Positions 10,797-21,900 of a stretch of 64,000 nucleotides of DNA are shown in pieces. The notes beneath the pieces were generated by a model. That model worked only from the letters and a program-made list of their open reading frames with translations. It did not search any database and was not told where the DNA came from. How positions within the stretch are numbered: the first letter of the stretch is position 1; every line of letters starts with the position of its first letter. The translations under genes and the position numbers were made by a program. The DNA comes from Lantana camara. Lineage: Eukaryota > Streptophyta > Magnoliopsida > Lamiales > Verbenaceae. The stretch covers positions 35,709,001-35,773,000 of the forward strand of contig CM074858.1 of NCBI GenBank assembly GCA_037501455.1. The letters run 5' to 3'.

Positions 10797-10808
10797 TGGT
10801 ATCAGAGC
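10797..10808 (+). other. primer binding site of element C, initiator tRNA-Met
   Basis: TGGTATCAGAGC lies 7 nt (TCTTAAG) after the 5' LTR end at 10789. This is the canonical plant minus-strand primer site. Confidence 0.95.
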
Positions 10809-12615
10809 TACCAGGTTCAAAACCGGTGCTCTGGAGTCGTGTCGTGTCAATTTAGGTCGTACGGCATAGGAATACTTGTGCATTGCATTCGTTTAATGTG
10901 AAATATTGACTTCTTTGTATGAATTTGTCTGAAATTATGTGATTGTGTGCACACTATGATTACGGTTTTTATAAAATTATCATTGTTATGCCTTAAATTT
11001 TTGTAAATTATGTGTTGCATCTACATTTAGTAGGTGCTCTTAATTGTTTTCATTACTTGACATATCCACTTACTAACTCCCATGCATAAATATTTATTCA
11101 AATTGTGAATTGTAGGGTGACTCCTTGGCGCCAAAATTGTAATTGATCATGACAATACTTCCCACTTCTACAAATTTATGAAAGAGAATTTGAGACTTCC
11201 ATCTTCTGACTACTTGGAGCAAACGAATCTCTACAAGAATTCAGTCAGGGCTCGATGTTAACATATTGGAAACAGGTATCATGCATTCATAGCACGTGCA
11301 TCATGCATTGGATTAAATTATAATTATTCTGATGTTTATGTTTTACGTGCTCGATTGTTTTCCTTGCTGATTAATGAGTGTATGTCATTCACATCTCTAA
11401 CCCTACATGCATTAGATTCGTGATTGTATTTTTAGGTAGTCATCTACCTGGTCCATCAAGTATTGTCTGAGTTAAGCCTCATTGGAATCCGAACAGGGGT
11501 TGATCAGAAGTGTACGATTGATCCAACAAGCTCAGAGTATAGGGAGGATGAAAGAAGATATTTGTCTATGATGGAGATATTAGGTCTTTTGATTATCGAG
11601 GTGCCTTTGGGATTTGTACCTAACTATTTCGAGGTGCTCGGGAGTAACACGTTTTACAAGGACACTAGGATTTTTAACTCTGGATGGCGTGAGGTAGCAA
11701 TGAAGAAATCTAAGCAATTGTACCATTCAGAGTAATTCAAGGGAGGGTCAGGCTATTTTAAAGACATCAACAAGAGTAACTAAGGAAAAAGGGAAAACTT
11801 TAAAATAAGGAATTTCGTGGCAATGTCTTTGAAAGCCAACCTCGCCAAATTACGAGGACGGGAGCATCAGTTAAAATGACGGTAGCAAAGTGGGATTGAT
11901 TAACGATTCTCCATTGATCCCTTCACGAACGTTATAAGAAACCTTACCGATGATGGAGGCAGCAAATTCTATTTCTCGCGAATTTTATCGGGACTTCGGG
12001 AGAGCCTACGGATCACTTGGCTCCGACAACTAATTGAAACGGTTCGAGACCCTTTTGAACCAGAGGATGCGAGGAAATATCAAAGAATGCAAAATGGGAA
12101 GTTGGAACTACGATCAGATAAGGCTTTGATTATCCCCTTAAGTTAAAGAAATTGTCAACCACGACTTCACTGCCAAGGTGAACGGTACATTAAACATTCA
12201 TGTCATTTGCACACATACATTGCATAAGTAATTATATTTCATTTTGTTTGGCGTGTGTGACAACGTGTGTAATAACGTGGCCAATTGATTTAATTTCGTA
12301 ATTTAAAGTTTTCTGTTGTTTGTGAACTCTTGCCAACTGATTGGATTACGTGCTTGTGTAATTTATTCGTGCCTCTATGGTTAATGTTTTGATTGCTCAT
12401 TAACCCCTTCATGCATATACATATATATTGTAATCTTATTTTACCGAGATTCCATCGCGATATCCCCCTTAGTCGAGGTATCGATGATGTATGTATACTC
12501 TGGCGACACCGATATCAGTTGTGATAAGGTACACTAAACGTGCATCACATGTTTTGCATCCAGTGTTATTCTGAATTGTGTATGTATGATTGCTGAGTAA
12601 GTGAACTTGTGTGCT

Positions 12616-12920
12616 AGAGAGTTGTTGAGATCTCTCTCTATTTATGTGTTAGGGAGATGCGGGATTCTCCCTATTTGTGTGAGCGAGAGATGCTGGATTC
12701 TCTTGAGGCTAGATATTCGAAGATGCTGGATTCTTTCGAATTTAGGGGTTTGAGAAGTGCTGGATTTTCTCAAACTAGAGTGTCTGGGAGGTGTGAAATC
12801 TGTCAGACTTAGGTTGAGAGACGGGATTCTCTCCCTTGTGTGCTGAGACACGGGGTTTTCTCTTTTGTGTGCCGAGAGACGGGGTGCGCTCACTTGCGTG
12901 TTGAGAGATGGGATTCTCTC
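12616..12920 (+). repeat. hairpin array with covarying stems, about 10 units
   Basis: Units lie at about 12616, 12651, 12685, 12716, 12748, 12782, 12816, 12845, 12874 and 12903. Most share a core resembling GATGCTGGATTCT or GACGGGATTCT, while the outer arms differ but still pair: AGGGAGA/TCTCCCT, TTCGAAGA/TCTTTCGAA, GTTTGAGAA/TTCTCAAAC, GTCTG/CAGAC, GAGAGA/TCTCTC. It corresponds to the shorter array of family A at 6422-6555. Confidence 0.85.
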
Positions 12921-13146
12921 TTGTTTGTTGCCGTTGCGTCGTGGGTGGCCTGACAACAGCCAGCAAGTAATGAAGATGCGACGGTGTCGAGTTTGAAGTG
13001 ATCAACGGTCAAGCGTTCAGGCAGACTTTTGTAATGATGAGATACACTGGAGGGAGTAAACTTCGCAGCCGAGGTCATGTTTCTATACGATTTTGGGAGA
13101 TTGATTGAGGTAGTCTAGATTGAAGCTCTTCGACTCAGCAGTGGGA

Positions 13147-13177
13147 CCTGATGACAGGTCCTTTTGAAGGAGGGAAG
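13147..13177 (+). other. hairpin plus polypurine tract of element C
   Basis: A perfect inverted repeat, GGACCTG-ATGA-CAGGTCC, is followed by TTTT and the polypurine tract GAAGGAGGGAAG (13166-13177), two bases before the 3' LTR. Element B has the same arrangement (GGACCT...AGGTCC, then purines, then its LTR), so the hairpin may belong to the plus-strand priming signal. Confidence 0.85.
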
Positions 13178-13179
13178 TT

Positions 13180-16100
13180 TGTAACATCCCGCTCGTCCTA
13201 AATAAGGTACGTCACTTTTAAACCTTTTTATGTGTGTAATTATGTGATTTTGTGCTTTGCACGGCCCTATTTTGAACTCTTTAAGAGTTTAGGGGCTTGT
13301 TTGTAATTTTCTCTTTTGAGGGGTTTTCGGTCATTCCTCGTTCGATCGAGATTTCGACCTCTTTGACCCCTTTAACGCATTCAGGGCAGCGAAACGAGTC
13401 CGTAGACTCTGAGTTTGCCCAATTCTGACGTTGTTAGCCCTTTCTAACGATCGTTTCTTCACTTGAGGTCCGGGTTAAATATCTTCTTCATCGTTATTCG
13501 TGCCATTATGTCAGCTTCAGCTTCCTCATCTTCTCTCCCCCAACACAGCGATCCAGTCACTATTCACATGCACAAACACACACTAGTTCAAACTCGCTCG
13601 TTTCTCGATGGATTTCGACGAACCAATAGTGCTTTTTAACGAGCTCGACGACATGGTCACAACCGTACCAAGATCTCGACCAACTGACGAGCGGTGGTGG
13701 AGATATGGTGGATTTTCAGGCGCGCAAGTGGGGGGTGGCGGAGCCGCCACTTCGCCGCCCATTCGCGGCGGCTTCCGGCCATCCTCCGGCGACACGCGGC
13801 CCAAGCCGGACAAGAAGACTTCCCGGCGTAATTTTCTGTGCACACGGCGAAGCCTTCGGGGCGGCGAGGAGGCCGCACGTGGCGCCCAAAGCCGGCGGCA
13901 GGCGGCGGCGCTACTGTAGCGGCGCGATTCCGCCGCCTCCGGCGACCTTTTTCGACAAAGTTCAACGGTTTCCAAGGTTTTTCAGGCTCCTGGTTCCATT
14001 TCCGGCATTGGCTTGGCAAGAAAGTGACCGGAAATGGGGTTTTCAGGCAAGGTAGCAGCGGCGCAGCTTTGGGATGGCGGTTCGGCCATTTTTCGGCCGG
14101 TTTTGGTGATGACTTCTTCACAAAAGTTGTTCCTGATGTCGAGTCTGAGCTATTCGTGGTGGTGGCAGCACGAGAACCGGTCGGCGGCGGCGAACCGGTG
14201 GCGAACCGGCTCTGGACCGGCGGTCCCTTTTTTCGGCGACTTTTTCGGCTTTTGGCTATGGGGCTTTCGTAGGGCTCGTTACGGGCTTTCCAACGGTATG
14301 TTCGGATTTTGTTTTCGTTTTATGGTTTGCATTTAATTTCAGTTTTCGTCCTCGAAATTTAGTTCGGTTTTTCATCAACGAAGACCGGCGTGTTTGGTAT
14401 TTTCTGAAATTGGTTGAGGGCTTTTGTCGAGCAGGCCGAGGCGTACGTTTCTGTCCTTCCGGGGAATTTTCCGACCACCGGAGGTGGTGGTCCGGCGGTT
14501 GCACGTGGCAGTTCGGCCGTCTACGGTGGCGGCATTCCGGTGACTTTCGATCAGCGGGTTCCTTTCGTTGTGGTGAGTCCAACGCCACTTTCCATTCATG
14601 AATCGGATGTCCGGTTGATTTTATATGAATTTTTGAAGTTGTTGTATTTACTTTCGTTCATTGTTTTAATTGTAATTTCGGCCTTGTATGAACTATGAAA
14701 TGGAAATTGTGAATTGTATGATATGTGAAAATATATTATGTTGTATGAAAGCTTGATTTGTGACTTATTGAATTTAATTGCCTCGTTATATGATTACTTA
14801 CTTGTGAATAATTCTTGTTTAAGGGGTATTAGTGTAATTTTAGAAAACTAATTGATTATGAATTTTATGAAATATAAGAAATGAATTATGATAGACTAAG
14901 TTATATTTAATTTGAATGAATTGCTTAAGTATGCTAATTGTTAGAATATCGTGACAAATTGTCAATGTATAATTTGTATATAAATTGTTATGTAAATTGC
15001 GTTTATCCTTTCGAGAATTGGTACTTGATATGAATGGAATTCTTAATGTCCTAATTTATTCTATGTAATTAATGTTAGGAATTTTATAGGCTATGCATCT
15101 TTTGATATGTGTTATGAATTGTAATATGCTCTGAATGACTTGATTGAATAAATATGGGTTATATGTTGTATCATTTGTATTCATGACATGGCCGTGCGTC
15201 TGTTTTGTTGTTTTTGGAATCTAATTCTGTGTTGTTTGTTCAGTTGTTCAGGGGTTGTCCAGGGAGTGTCTGTCCGCTGTCTGGGTTTCAGTGGGACTTG
15301 TTGGCCTGTGTTTTCCGTGTTCGTCGGTGTACGGTGAGGTTTTCTTTCTTTTAGTTAAAGCGACCTAAAACCCTACGTGTATTTTGAAGCCTGCATGTGA
15401 ACTATATATATAAATGTATATAGATATGTGTTCGGATATGTCGACGGAGCGCTTCGGGCTGGCCGTCGAAAGAGCGGGCGGGATCCCCCGACTCAACACG
15501 TATGACGAGAGAATGGGGTTGAGGTTGGCCATCCTCATCCCCAACCGGAGATGGAGGATTGTTTATGAATTTTGTAAGTTTTGTTCGCTTTGATTATGGT
15601 TATGAAAGGAGTAAGTTGGTTCGAAACTCGTTCTCGCCGAGTTAGTTTGATTTCGATTATGAAAATGGTTCGTGAAACGGGAATGGATTAATAATTAATA
15701 AAATTGGTTGATTTTGGCCTCTGTGCCTTAAACTCTTTTATATATTTACTATCACGGGAAAATGTTTTAGATTGCAAAAACCATGCCCCGGTTCATGAAC
15801 TTTGAAATTTGCTATGTGCTCTGCTCGTATGTATATGTATGGGTGCGTGTGTTAGCCCCCTCACCAGTCGTTAGGACTGACCCCTCCTCGTTATTTCTTT
15901 TTCCCCTTCTTTTGTTTGAGTTGCAGGTTTGGTTTGGAGCTCGTTGGAGCTAGGCGGTTGAGTCAAGTCTTTCGTTTTGTTCGGGTTGAGTCGGTCTTTG
16001 TGTTTGTATAGGTTTTGCATTCGTTTGAATTTGATTTAATTTGTTTAATGTATAAGTTTAATTTTTTCGCTTTGTTATGCCACTATGAACATATTTATGT

Positions 16101-16485
16101 TTAAGTTTGAATATATGAATTTTTCGGGACAGGTTAGGACAGGGTTTGGATTAGTTGAACCCGTTTTGATTGTATGCACTCGGGACAGGTTAGGACAGGT
16201 GAGTGGAACTAGTTGAACCCGTTTAGTTGATGTTTATTTATTTTCTGGATTGTATGAATTCGGTTGGTTGCATGAAATTTTTGAAAGTTCATATTTGAAA
16301 TGCTTCCGCATTCTGCTTTTGTTTTCTCTTGCGTACTCTGTAGAGGGTCTAGACCGCCTAGCCTTAGGTTGGATTTTGGTTTGTCACCCGTTCGCTGTGA
16401 CTTGGTGCGTGTGCGGATTTCCCATTTCGTACACGTGTCGGGGCATAGTGCGGGGGTGTGGCACCCCACCGGTCGGGGTGTTACA
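13180..16485 (+). mobile_element. element C 3' LTR
   Basis: This 3306-bp LTR is collinear with the 5' LTR. Relative to it, about 309 bp (5' LTR 9436-9744) is missing at the junction near 15440, where a short TATG microhomology sits at the breakpoints. That loss explains nearly all of the length difference. The long-range pair GCTAGGCGGT (15949-15958) with ACCGCCTAGC (16353-16362) is retained. It ends GGTGTTACA at 16485, followed by the ACACA duplication. Confidence 0.95.
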
Positions 16486-16962
16486 ACACAACTCTCTCTT
16501 CTCCCTTCCCCTCCACATCGATCCATCCTAGGAAGCAAGAGCCAAGCATTTTCTTCCAATTCCTTCAAGAAATCAATCACAAGAGTTCATCTTCTCCATT
16601 CCCTTCTTCCTTTCCCACAAGGTGAGTTCTGTATATGTATAATGATGAGTTCTTTATTATATGTTAGGGTTTTACGGTTGTATGAAATCCATGACATAAT
16701 ATGAAGTATTTGTTATGATCCTACCTTGGTTTCATGTATCTAAACCATGAGTTGAAAGGAATATGAACTTGGTTCATTATACATACGTACAAGGGTTTCC
16801 TCTTGAATTTTCATTGAATCAAAGCATGTTTCCTTGGATTAAATGTTACCGAAATGATGTATTTGAGTTATATGCATGATACATGATTGTTTGGAATGTT
16901 TTGGTTGAGCTTTGAAGTGGTTTTTGCTTCCTCCTCCTTCCCCTTCGAGCAAACCCTGTTTC

Positions 16963-17556
16963 TGTCATGCCTCGGGTCCACGGGCCAGTTGGACGCGAGT
17001 GCAAGTCTCCAAGCCCACCGAGTATAACCTGAAATTGGGCCTAAACCACTGCCTAAAAGGGATATCGATTGGTTATACTTTGACTCTTTAACTTATATAT
17101 TGAACTTAACATTCATACTTTCCCGATGTGGGATAGGGGTATCACAATCACCCCTCCTTCAGAATCGCGACGTCCTTGTCGCGGCATGACATATAGCCCA
17201 TGACCGACTCGTCTGCGTTGGGACTCTAGAGGTGGCTCCTACGGGGTCAAGAGGTGGCTTCCACATATGTAGTACTTTGCCCCGCAGGCTCAAGAGGTGG
17301 CTCCCATATGCGTAGCACTTTGCCCCGTATAGCAGTTAGCTCCTGCGGCTGGCGAGCGGCTCTGATACCATTTGTCACGCCCCGGGTCCATGGGCCCGTT
17401 GGACGCGAGTGCAAGTCTACAAGCCCACCGAGTATAACATGAAATTGGGCCTAAACCACTGCCCAAAAGGGATATCCATTGGTTATACTTGGACTCTTTA
17501 ACTTATATACTGAACTTAACATACATACTTTCCCGATGTGGGATAGGGGTATCACA
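16963..17556 (-). mobile_element. TRIM (miniature LTR retrotransposon), minus strand
   Basis: Two 184-bp direct repeats (16963-17146 and 17373-17556) flank 226 bp. Read on the minus strand each repeat starts TGTGATACCCC and ends in GTGACA or ATGACA. The 5' LTR is the right one. Two bases from it lies TGGTATCAGAGCC (17358-17370, minus), the initiator tRNA-Met primer site, and a polypurine tract GAAGGAGGGG (17151-17160, minus) precedes the left LTR. No coding capacity exists, as expected for a terminal-repeat retrotransposon in miniature. I found no matching 5-bp target duplication: the flanks are GTTTC on the left and ATGAT on the right. Confidence 0.9.
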
Positions 17557-17728
17557 ATGATTGTAATGATCCCACATCGGATTGGAGAGTGGTTTGAAGC
17601 TGCTTCATAAGTAGTGAATCCCTTTCCCTTGAGTAGAGGCCTTTTGGGTGCACTGGGTTATACTAGTGGCTCAAAACGTAAAACCGTGAGGCGCTTGGGG
17701 TCTACCCTTAGCCAAAGCAGACAATATC
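17557..17728. mobile_element. second TRIM-like LTR fragment
   Basis: The segment contains GATCCCACATCGGATTGG and ends with GCCAAAGCAGACAATATC, both typical of plant TRIM LTRs. It abuts the first TRIM on the left. On the right it abuts the palindrome cassette of the A LTR at CGGGCGGGTAC, and about 75 bp of LTR present in the other copy (about 1040-1100) is missing here. The combined block therefore replaced sequence and is not a simple insertion. Confidence 0.5.
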
Positions 17729-19308
17729 GCCGGGCGGGTACTTTATTACAGGAGATTTTTTGCACTCTTTTTCCCCGACCGGGTAGATTTTGCGTTGTAT
17801 TTTCCCTGGCCGGGTACTCCCTCATCCGAACTCCGTTTGACCTAATTTTTGAGCCTTTGTAACCCTTTTGAAGTCCAGAACAACCAATTGGAATAACCTC
17901 ATTATCCTTTCTAGTTCGTGAGATATAATCAATTCTTTTTGGTGTCGCCACTTTATCGGAAATCTGCATTCACCCAACTTCGAGCTCATGCCATTTTCTC
18001 CTCGCTTTGAACCACGATCCGAGCCATATATCATTTTAAAGGTCTGTGTGTCTGATTTCATATCCAACAAACAAAACCCAATTCCAATCTATAGAACTCA
18101 AGCTATTCCCATTTTTCTATAGCATGTACAATTCCGAAAATTGTCAGCTTTTCCTAAACTTTGCCAAAACCTCTCTTCTTGCGTTCCTTGCACCCCTTTG
18201 GCTCTTGTATGTGACTTGTATGAGTTATATGCTTGCTTAATTGATAAATATACTCTTGTTTGACATTTCTTGGTTTTTATTTGCTTAACTTGATGGTTAG
18301 CTTCATGATAAACGTGAAATGGCTTTAGTTGGTTGAATGGCTTGAATACATGACCTCCTTGAGTTTCATTGCATCTCTTAAGAGTTAATGTAATGTCATA
18401 CTTGTTTAAGTGCTACTTTCTTGCTAAGTGATTTATTGATGAAGGTGTTGATATGTGTTGAGGTGTTGGTATTGTCTTATCTATTTACGTGAACATGACC
18501 ACAACATTTCTATTGCTTTTATTGGGTATCGTATGATCTCATGACATGTCACACCACTTCATGATCATTCACCGTGCGTCCTACTTGGTTCCATTATTGA
18601 GTCGTGTCTCACAGTTACACCATGTTTCCTTTCTTGTTCAGTGTTCTCCTCGATGGAGACTTTCAAGCCTGTGGTTCTTCTCCTGCTTCTTTCTTGCACT
18701 TGGAGGTGAGGGTTTTTCTTTATAAATGACCTATGACCTTGCATGAAGTAAAATTATGCCAAATGGTTTTGATATTAAAGTTAACCATATCTTTTATACC
18801 GGCTATGTACCGGAAATGTTTTATAAATCCTAAATGTGTTACCCTGAGCATGTTTTGCGAGATCCTGCTATTGCCCCCGGCTCTTCTACCGCTAGACTAG
18901 CCAGAGTGGTTCCTGTTCCTATTCCTTGGGCCCAGGGGCTTGTGTATTGATTGATCCGGGGAGGTATCTGGCCGACGGTGATCTCTTGCACAAGTCCCAC
19001 ACTGTTGGACTACCCGGATACCCACCAGGAGGTTTCGTGGGAGATGGGGCTCCGATCTGAGGGAGTCATGAACCGGAAGATCATCCTGATGCAAGGATGT
19101 GGAGGTTAGCTACCGGACACGTTGCACCCAGAGAAAGGAGATTAATTTGTAATTGTTTTCCCGCTTGTTATAATTATAATCTCCTCTTTCCTGCTTGTTT
19201 CCTGATTACCTGCTTGTACCTGTCATTTAATAAGTGAAAAGAGGAGTCCAGGATGGAAAAATTACCCGTTCTCGCCGGGTCCCCTAAAATGTAAGCATAG
19301 ATATCCGT

Positions 19309-21162
19309 TGTTGGAAAACACGAATCAGAAAAGCAGCGGAAATTTAAAAATTTTCCAACAAAAGGATCTTGGACTCGCAATCATGTTTCCAAATTCGTAG
19401 GGATTAGAAACTTACTTTCTTAATTAACTTTCTTGAAGCGTTTCAAGCCACTCAAGAATGCTCTTCTTGCGGCTTGATCCCCTCTCCTTGGTAAAGCTCA
19501 AATCTTCAAACTTCTAACTTGAAGCTCTCTAGAGATAGTCCACCAACTTGACTACAATCTAACTAGTAAGGATGCTAGTTCTCTAGTTAGTGTTTAGCCT
19601 TAACCTAAGGTTTCGTTTATCTTGGAGAAAAGATGGTGTTCAACACATAAACCAAAAGAATTCTCCATTACTCTCTAAGGGGAGCTCGAGCTCCCCAATA
19701 TATAGGAGGGGAGTGGCTGAAATTCCTAGTCCTTATGGACTAAGGATTTGGTCCCTCTCTCCTATTACTTGATATCAAGTAATTTTGACTTTGACTTTGA
19801 ATTCAAATTCAAGTCAACTTTCAAGAGAGCTAAAATATCCAAACTATTTTTGGATAATTTTATACTTTATTTATTTAAAATAAATAACTTATTTTATCTA
19901 ATTAATTAATTCACAATTAATTAACTAGATTATTTTTCTCCAAAATAATACTTTCTTTTTAATTCAAAATTAAACCAAAGTCCATTAAATAATTAATCAC
20001 ATTAATTATTTAACACATAAATAAATACACACATGTATTTACACACGTGTCACAAGGACACGTGTCACTCACGTGAGCCACACGTGTGGTTCACACGTGT
20101 GGAACCCTCTTGGCCCGATTAACTTGTTTAATCATTTTAAAGCCTTAACTCATGTAACCAAGTTGTTGTGTGTGACCCTCTAGGTTCTCAATTCAATTAG
20201 CAGTGACCCCAATTAATTAATTCACTAATTAATTAATCAGTCCACAGATTAAACGACCATAGTCTAGCAACAGGTGTTTAACCCCTACCTGAATTGGAAT
20301 GTTCGGATTCGACAGAACCTTTAAGTCATTGATTCATGTGAGATACAATCCTCCTACTTACTATCTCTCAACCAAGATCTAGGGTAAGGGAATAATTAGA
20401 ACCCTAATAATCCGGTCTTAAAGCTAAATGCATTTCATATCCATTTGATCTCAATCCAAGAAACCCTTTTCTTGATATCTTGATCTACTACCTTGGCCAA
20501 GGACTCCTTATGGCATATGAATGACTTACACAATAAGATATCACCTTGCAAATGCAAGTGTAGGTCCTTTCTTGATTCTCATTCACTTTCATGAATCACT
20601 TGTGCAGCCCCAGCATAAGCCTTGAATCAGTTGTCTAAGGTGACACCCTTTAAAGCTTATACCTAAGACTACAGAGTTAATTCATAAAGTGGCAAGGAAC
20701 CTCAAGTCTAAGGATCAATTAATCACATCAATGACTCGTGAGATATTTCCTAATCTGGAAGTTTCTATTTCCTGAAATAGAAACTTCCTTTCCCATTTAG
20801 GAATGTTCTCACACGGGGCACCTTAGTGAACTTACTTATTCAAGTAAGCACCTTCATGTATCACGCACGTATCAACTGTACACTTTGCACCTCCATGAAA
20901 CAAGGTAGTCCTTCTTAAGGGCGTGATCCCACAAGCAAGCCTTAGAGGAGTCAGGTTCACACTCCCACTGTCGGTAGGACTCATCGGGTTGGAGTATTTT
21001 ACTAATCATGACATGCACAGATAAAGTAAACGCATACCAAACAAGAGCATATAAAGAAGTGTTGCCTCAATTCGCTATTTCATTCAAAGATTGTCTGTGA
21101 TTACAATAAGGAAAAGCACAAAGCGGATATACAATCGGCTTTCTAGGGCATTATTCCCAACA
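19309..21162 (-). mobile_element. copia-type solo LTR, minus strand
   Basis: This 1854-bp unit starts TGTTGGAAAACACG and ends ATTCCCAACA. It is flanked by TCCGT (19304-19308) and TCTGT (21163-21167), a 5-bp duplication with one mismatch. The other A LTR shows the empty site (ATATCTGTAACC near 2688). Its reverse complement matches the starts of the LTRs at 42459 and 55380. A TATA-like CCAATATATAGG (19695-19706) and a cluster of CACGTG G-box cores (about 20040-20105) probably belong to its promoter. No internal region is attached. Confidence 0.88.
20040..20105 (-). promoter_or_regulatory. G-box (CACGTG) cluster in copia LTR
   Basis: Five CACGTG cores lie within about 65 bp, several extended to ACACGTGTC or CACACGTGTGG. 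Related LTRs have comparable clusters at 43628-43710 and 44763-44885. CACGTG is the classical plant G-box bound by bZIP and bHLH factors, and CACGTGTC resembles an abscisic-acid response element. Function here is inferred only from motif density. Confidence 0.65.
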
Positions 21163-21900
21163 TCTGTAACCTCTGGTATGTCTCAATCCCTGTTCAGCAC
21201 CGGAGCTCGTGGATCATATGGGTAAAGTGGGCATCAACAGAGCCATATGGATATCGACACATGTATATTATATTTCCTCTACGTGACTTGCATGCCCTGA
21301 CATAATTCCACCCGTGCGTATTGATTTAATCCTGATTCCTGTCTCCTGTTTATTTAATCCTAAAACGTATAGTGGAATTATACTTGCCTTATTTCCTGAT
21401 TATATATATATATGTGTGTGTACCCCCTTCACTCAGTCAGTAGGCTGACCCCTCCCTCTGGTTGTTTTAGTCTTGTCTTGCAGGTTCTGTGTTCATTAGA
21501 CGGGAGTCTTTTGAAGTCTTTGATCGAGTCTTGGTGCTGTTTGCACTGCATCGTACCGTACTTTTATTTCCTGCTTGTAACTTGGCTACGTAAGCCACTC
21601 TGTATGTTATTGCATTGTATTGATTCGGGACAGGTTAGGACAGGATCTTGAACTAGTGGAACCCGTGTTTATATTCCTGTATGAATTGTAATTTCATATT
21701 GGTTAGTGATTGCATGATTACCTCGCTTCCACATCTTTGTTTCTATTGATTTGTTGGTACAGGGTCTAGTCCCGCCTAACACAGGATGTTTTATTTCTGT
21801 CTCCGTTCGCTGTGGGCTTAGTTCATGTGGACTTTCCATTTCATGTGGGGATCGGGTTCATAGTACGGGGGATGTGGGGCCCTCCGTGTCGGGTGTCACA

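Larger units (their letters stand above)
10790..13179 (+). mobile_element. element C internal region, apparently non-coding
   Basis: The 2.4-kb interior contains one modest ORF on the plus strand (11463-11735, 90 codons, starting MSELSLIG) with no motif I recognise, and no reverse transcriptase or integrase. Three related boxes occur: ACAGGTATC...GCACGTGCATCAT (11271-11310), GTGAACGGTAC...ATTCATGTCAT (12178-12210) and GTGATAAGGTAC...CGTGCATCACATG (12520-12552). An array of about ten hairpins follows (12616-12920), then a hairpin GGACCTG/CAGGTCC beside the polypurine tract. Replication proteins would have to come from another element. Confidence 0.8.
7169..16485 (+). mobile_element. complete family C LTR retrotransposon, non-autonomous
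   Basis: This is a 9.3-kb element with 5' LTR 7169-10789, internal region 10790-13179 and 3' LTR 13180-16485. Perfect 5-bp target duplications ACACA flank it (7164-7168 and 16486-16490). LTRs start TGTAACATCCCG and end GGGGTGTTACA. Primer binding site and polypurine tract are in the expected places. The LTRs (3621 and 3306 bp) are longer than the 2.4-kb internal region, and no retroviral-type protein domain is visible. That fits a LARD-like, trans-mobilised element. The two LTRs look very similar apart from one deletion of about 309 bp, so the insertion is relatively recent. It landed in the 3' LTR of family A. Confidence 0.95.
6765..21900 (+). mobile_element. family A 3' LTR, interrupted by nested insertions
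   Basis: The LTR runs from a probable start at 6765 (TGTGAG) to GGGTGTCACA at 21900. It is split by the C element with its duplicated target (7169-16490), a TRIM and TRIM-like block (16963 to about 17728) and a copia-type solo LTR (19309-21167). The LTR itself is therefore about 3.2 kb. Sequence from 16712 onward is collinear with the 5' LTR at 786-3423. No primer binding site follows 21900, so this is the 3' end of the element. Its target duplication should be GTGTT (21901-21905), with the partner lying left of the window. Confidence 0.75.

Noticed and set aside
10797..10808. tRNA gene suggested by TGGTATCAGAGC
   Set aside because: Only the complement of the tRNA 3' end is present, without A and B boxes or cloverleaf. 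It is a primer binding site.
16963..17556. Cassandra-type element carrying 5S rRNA sequence
   Set aside because: The LTRs lack any 5S-like promoter or conserved 5S segment. Size and ends fit an ordinary TRIM.
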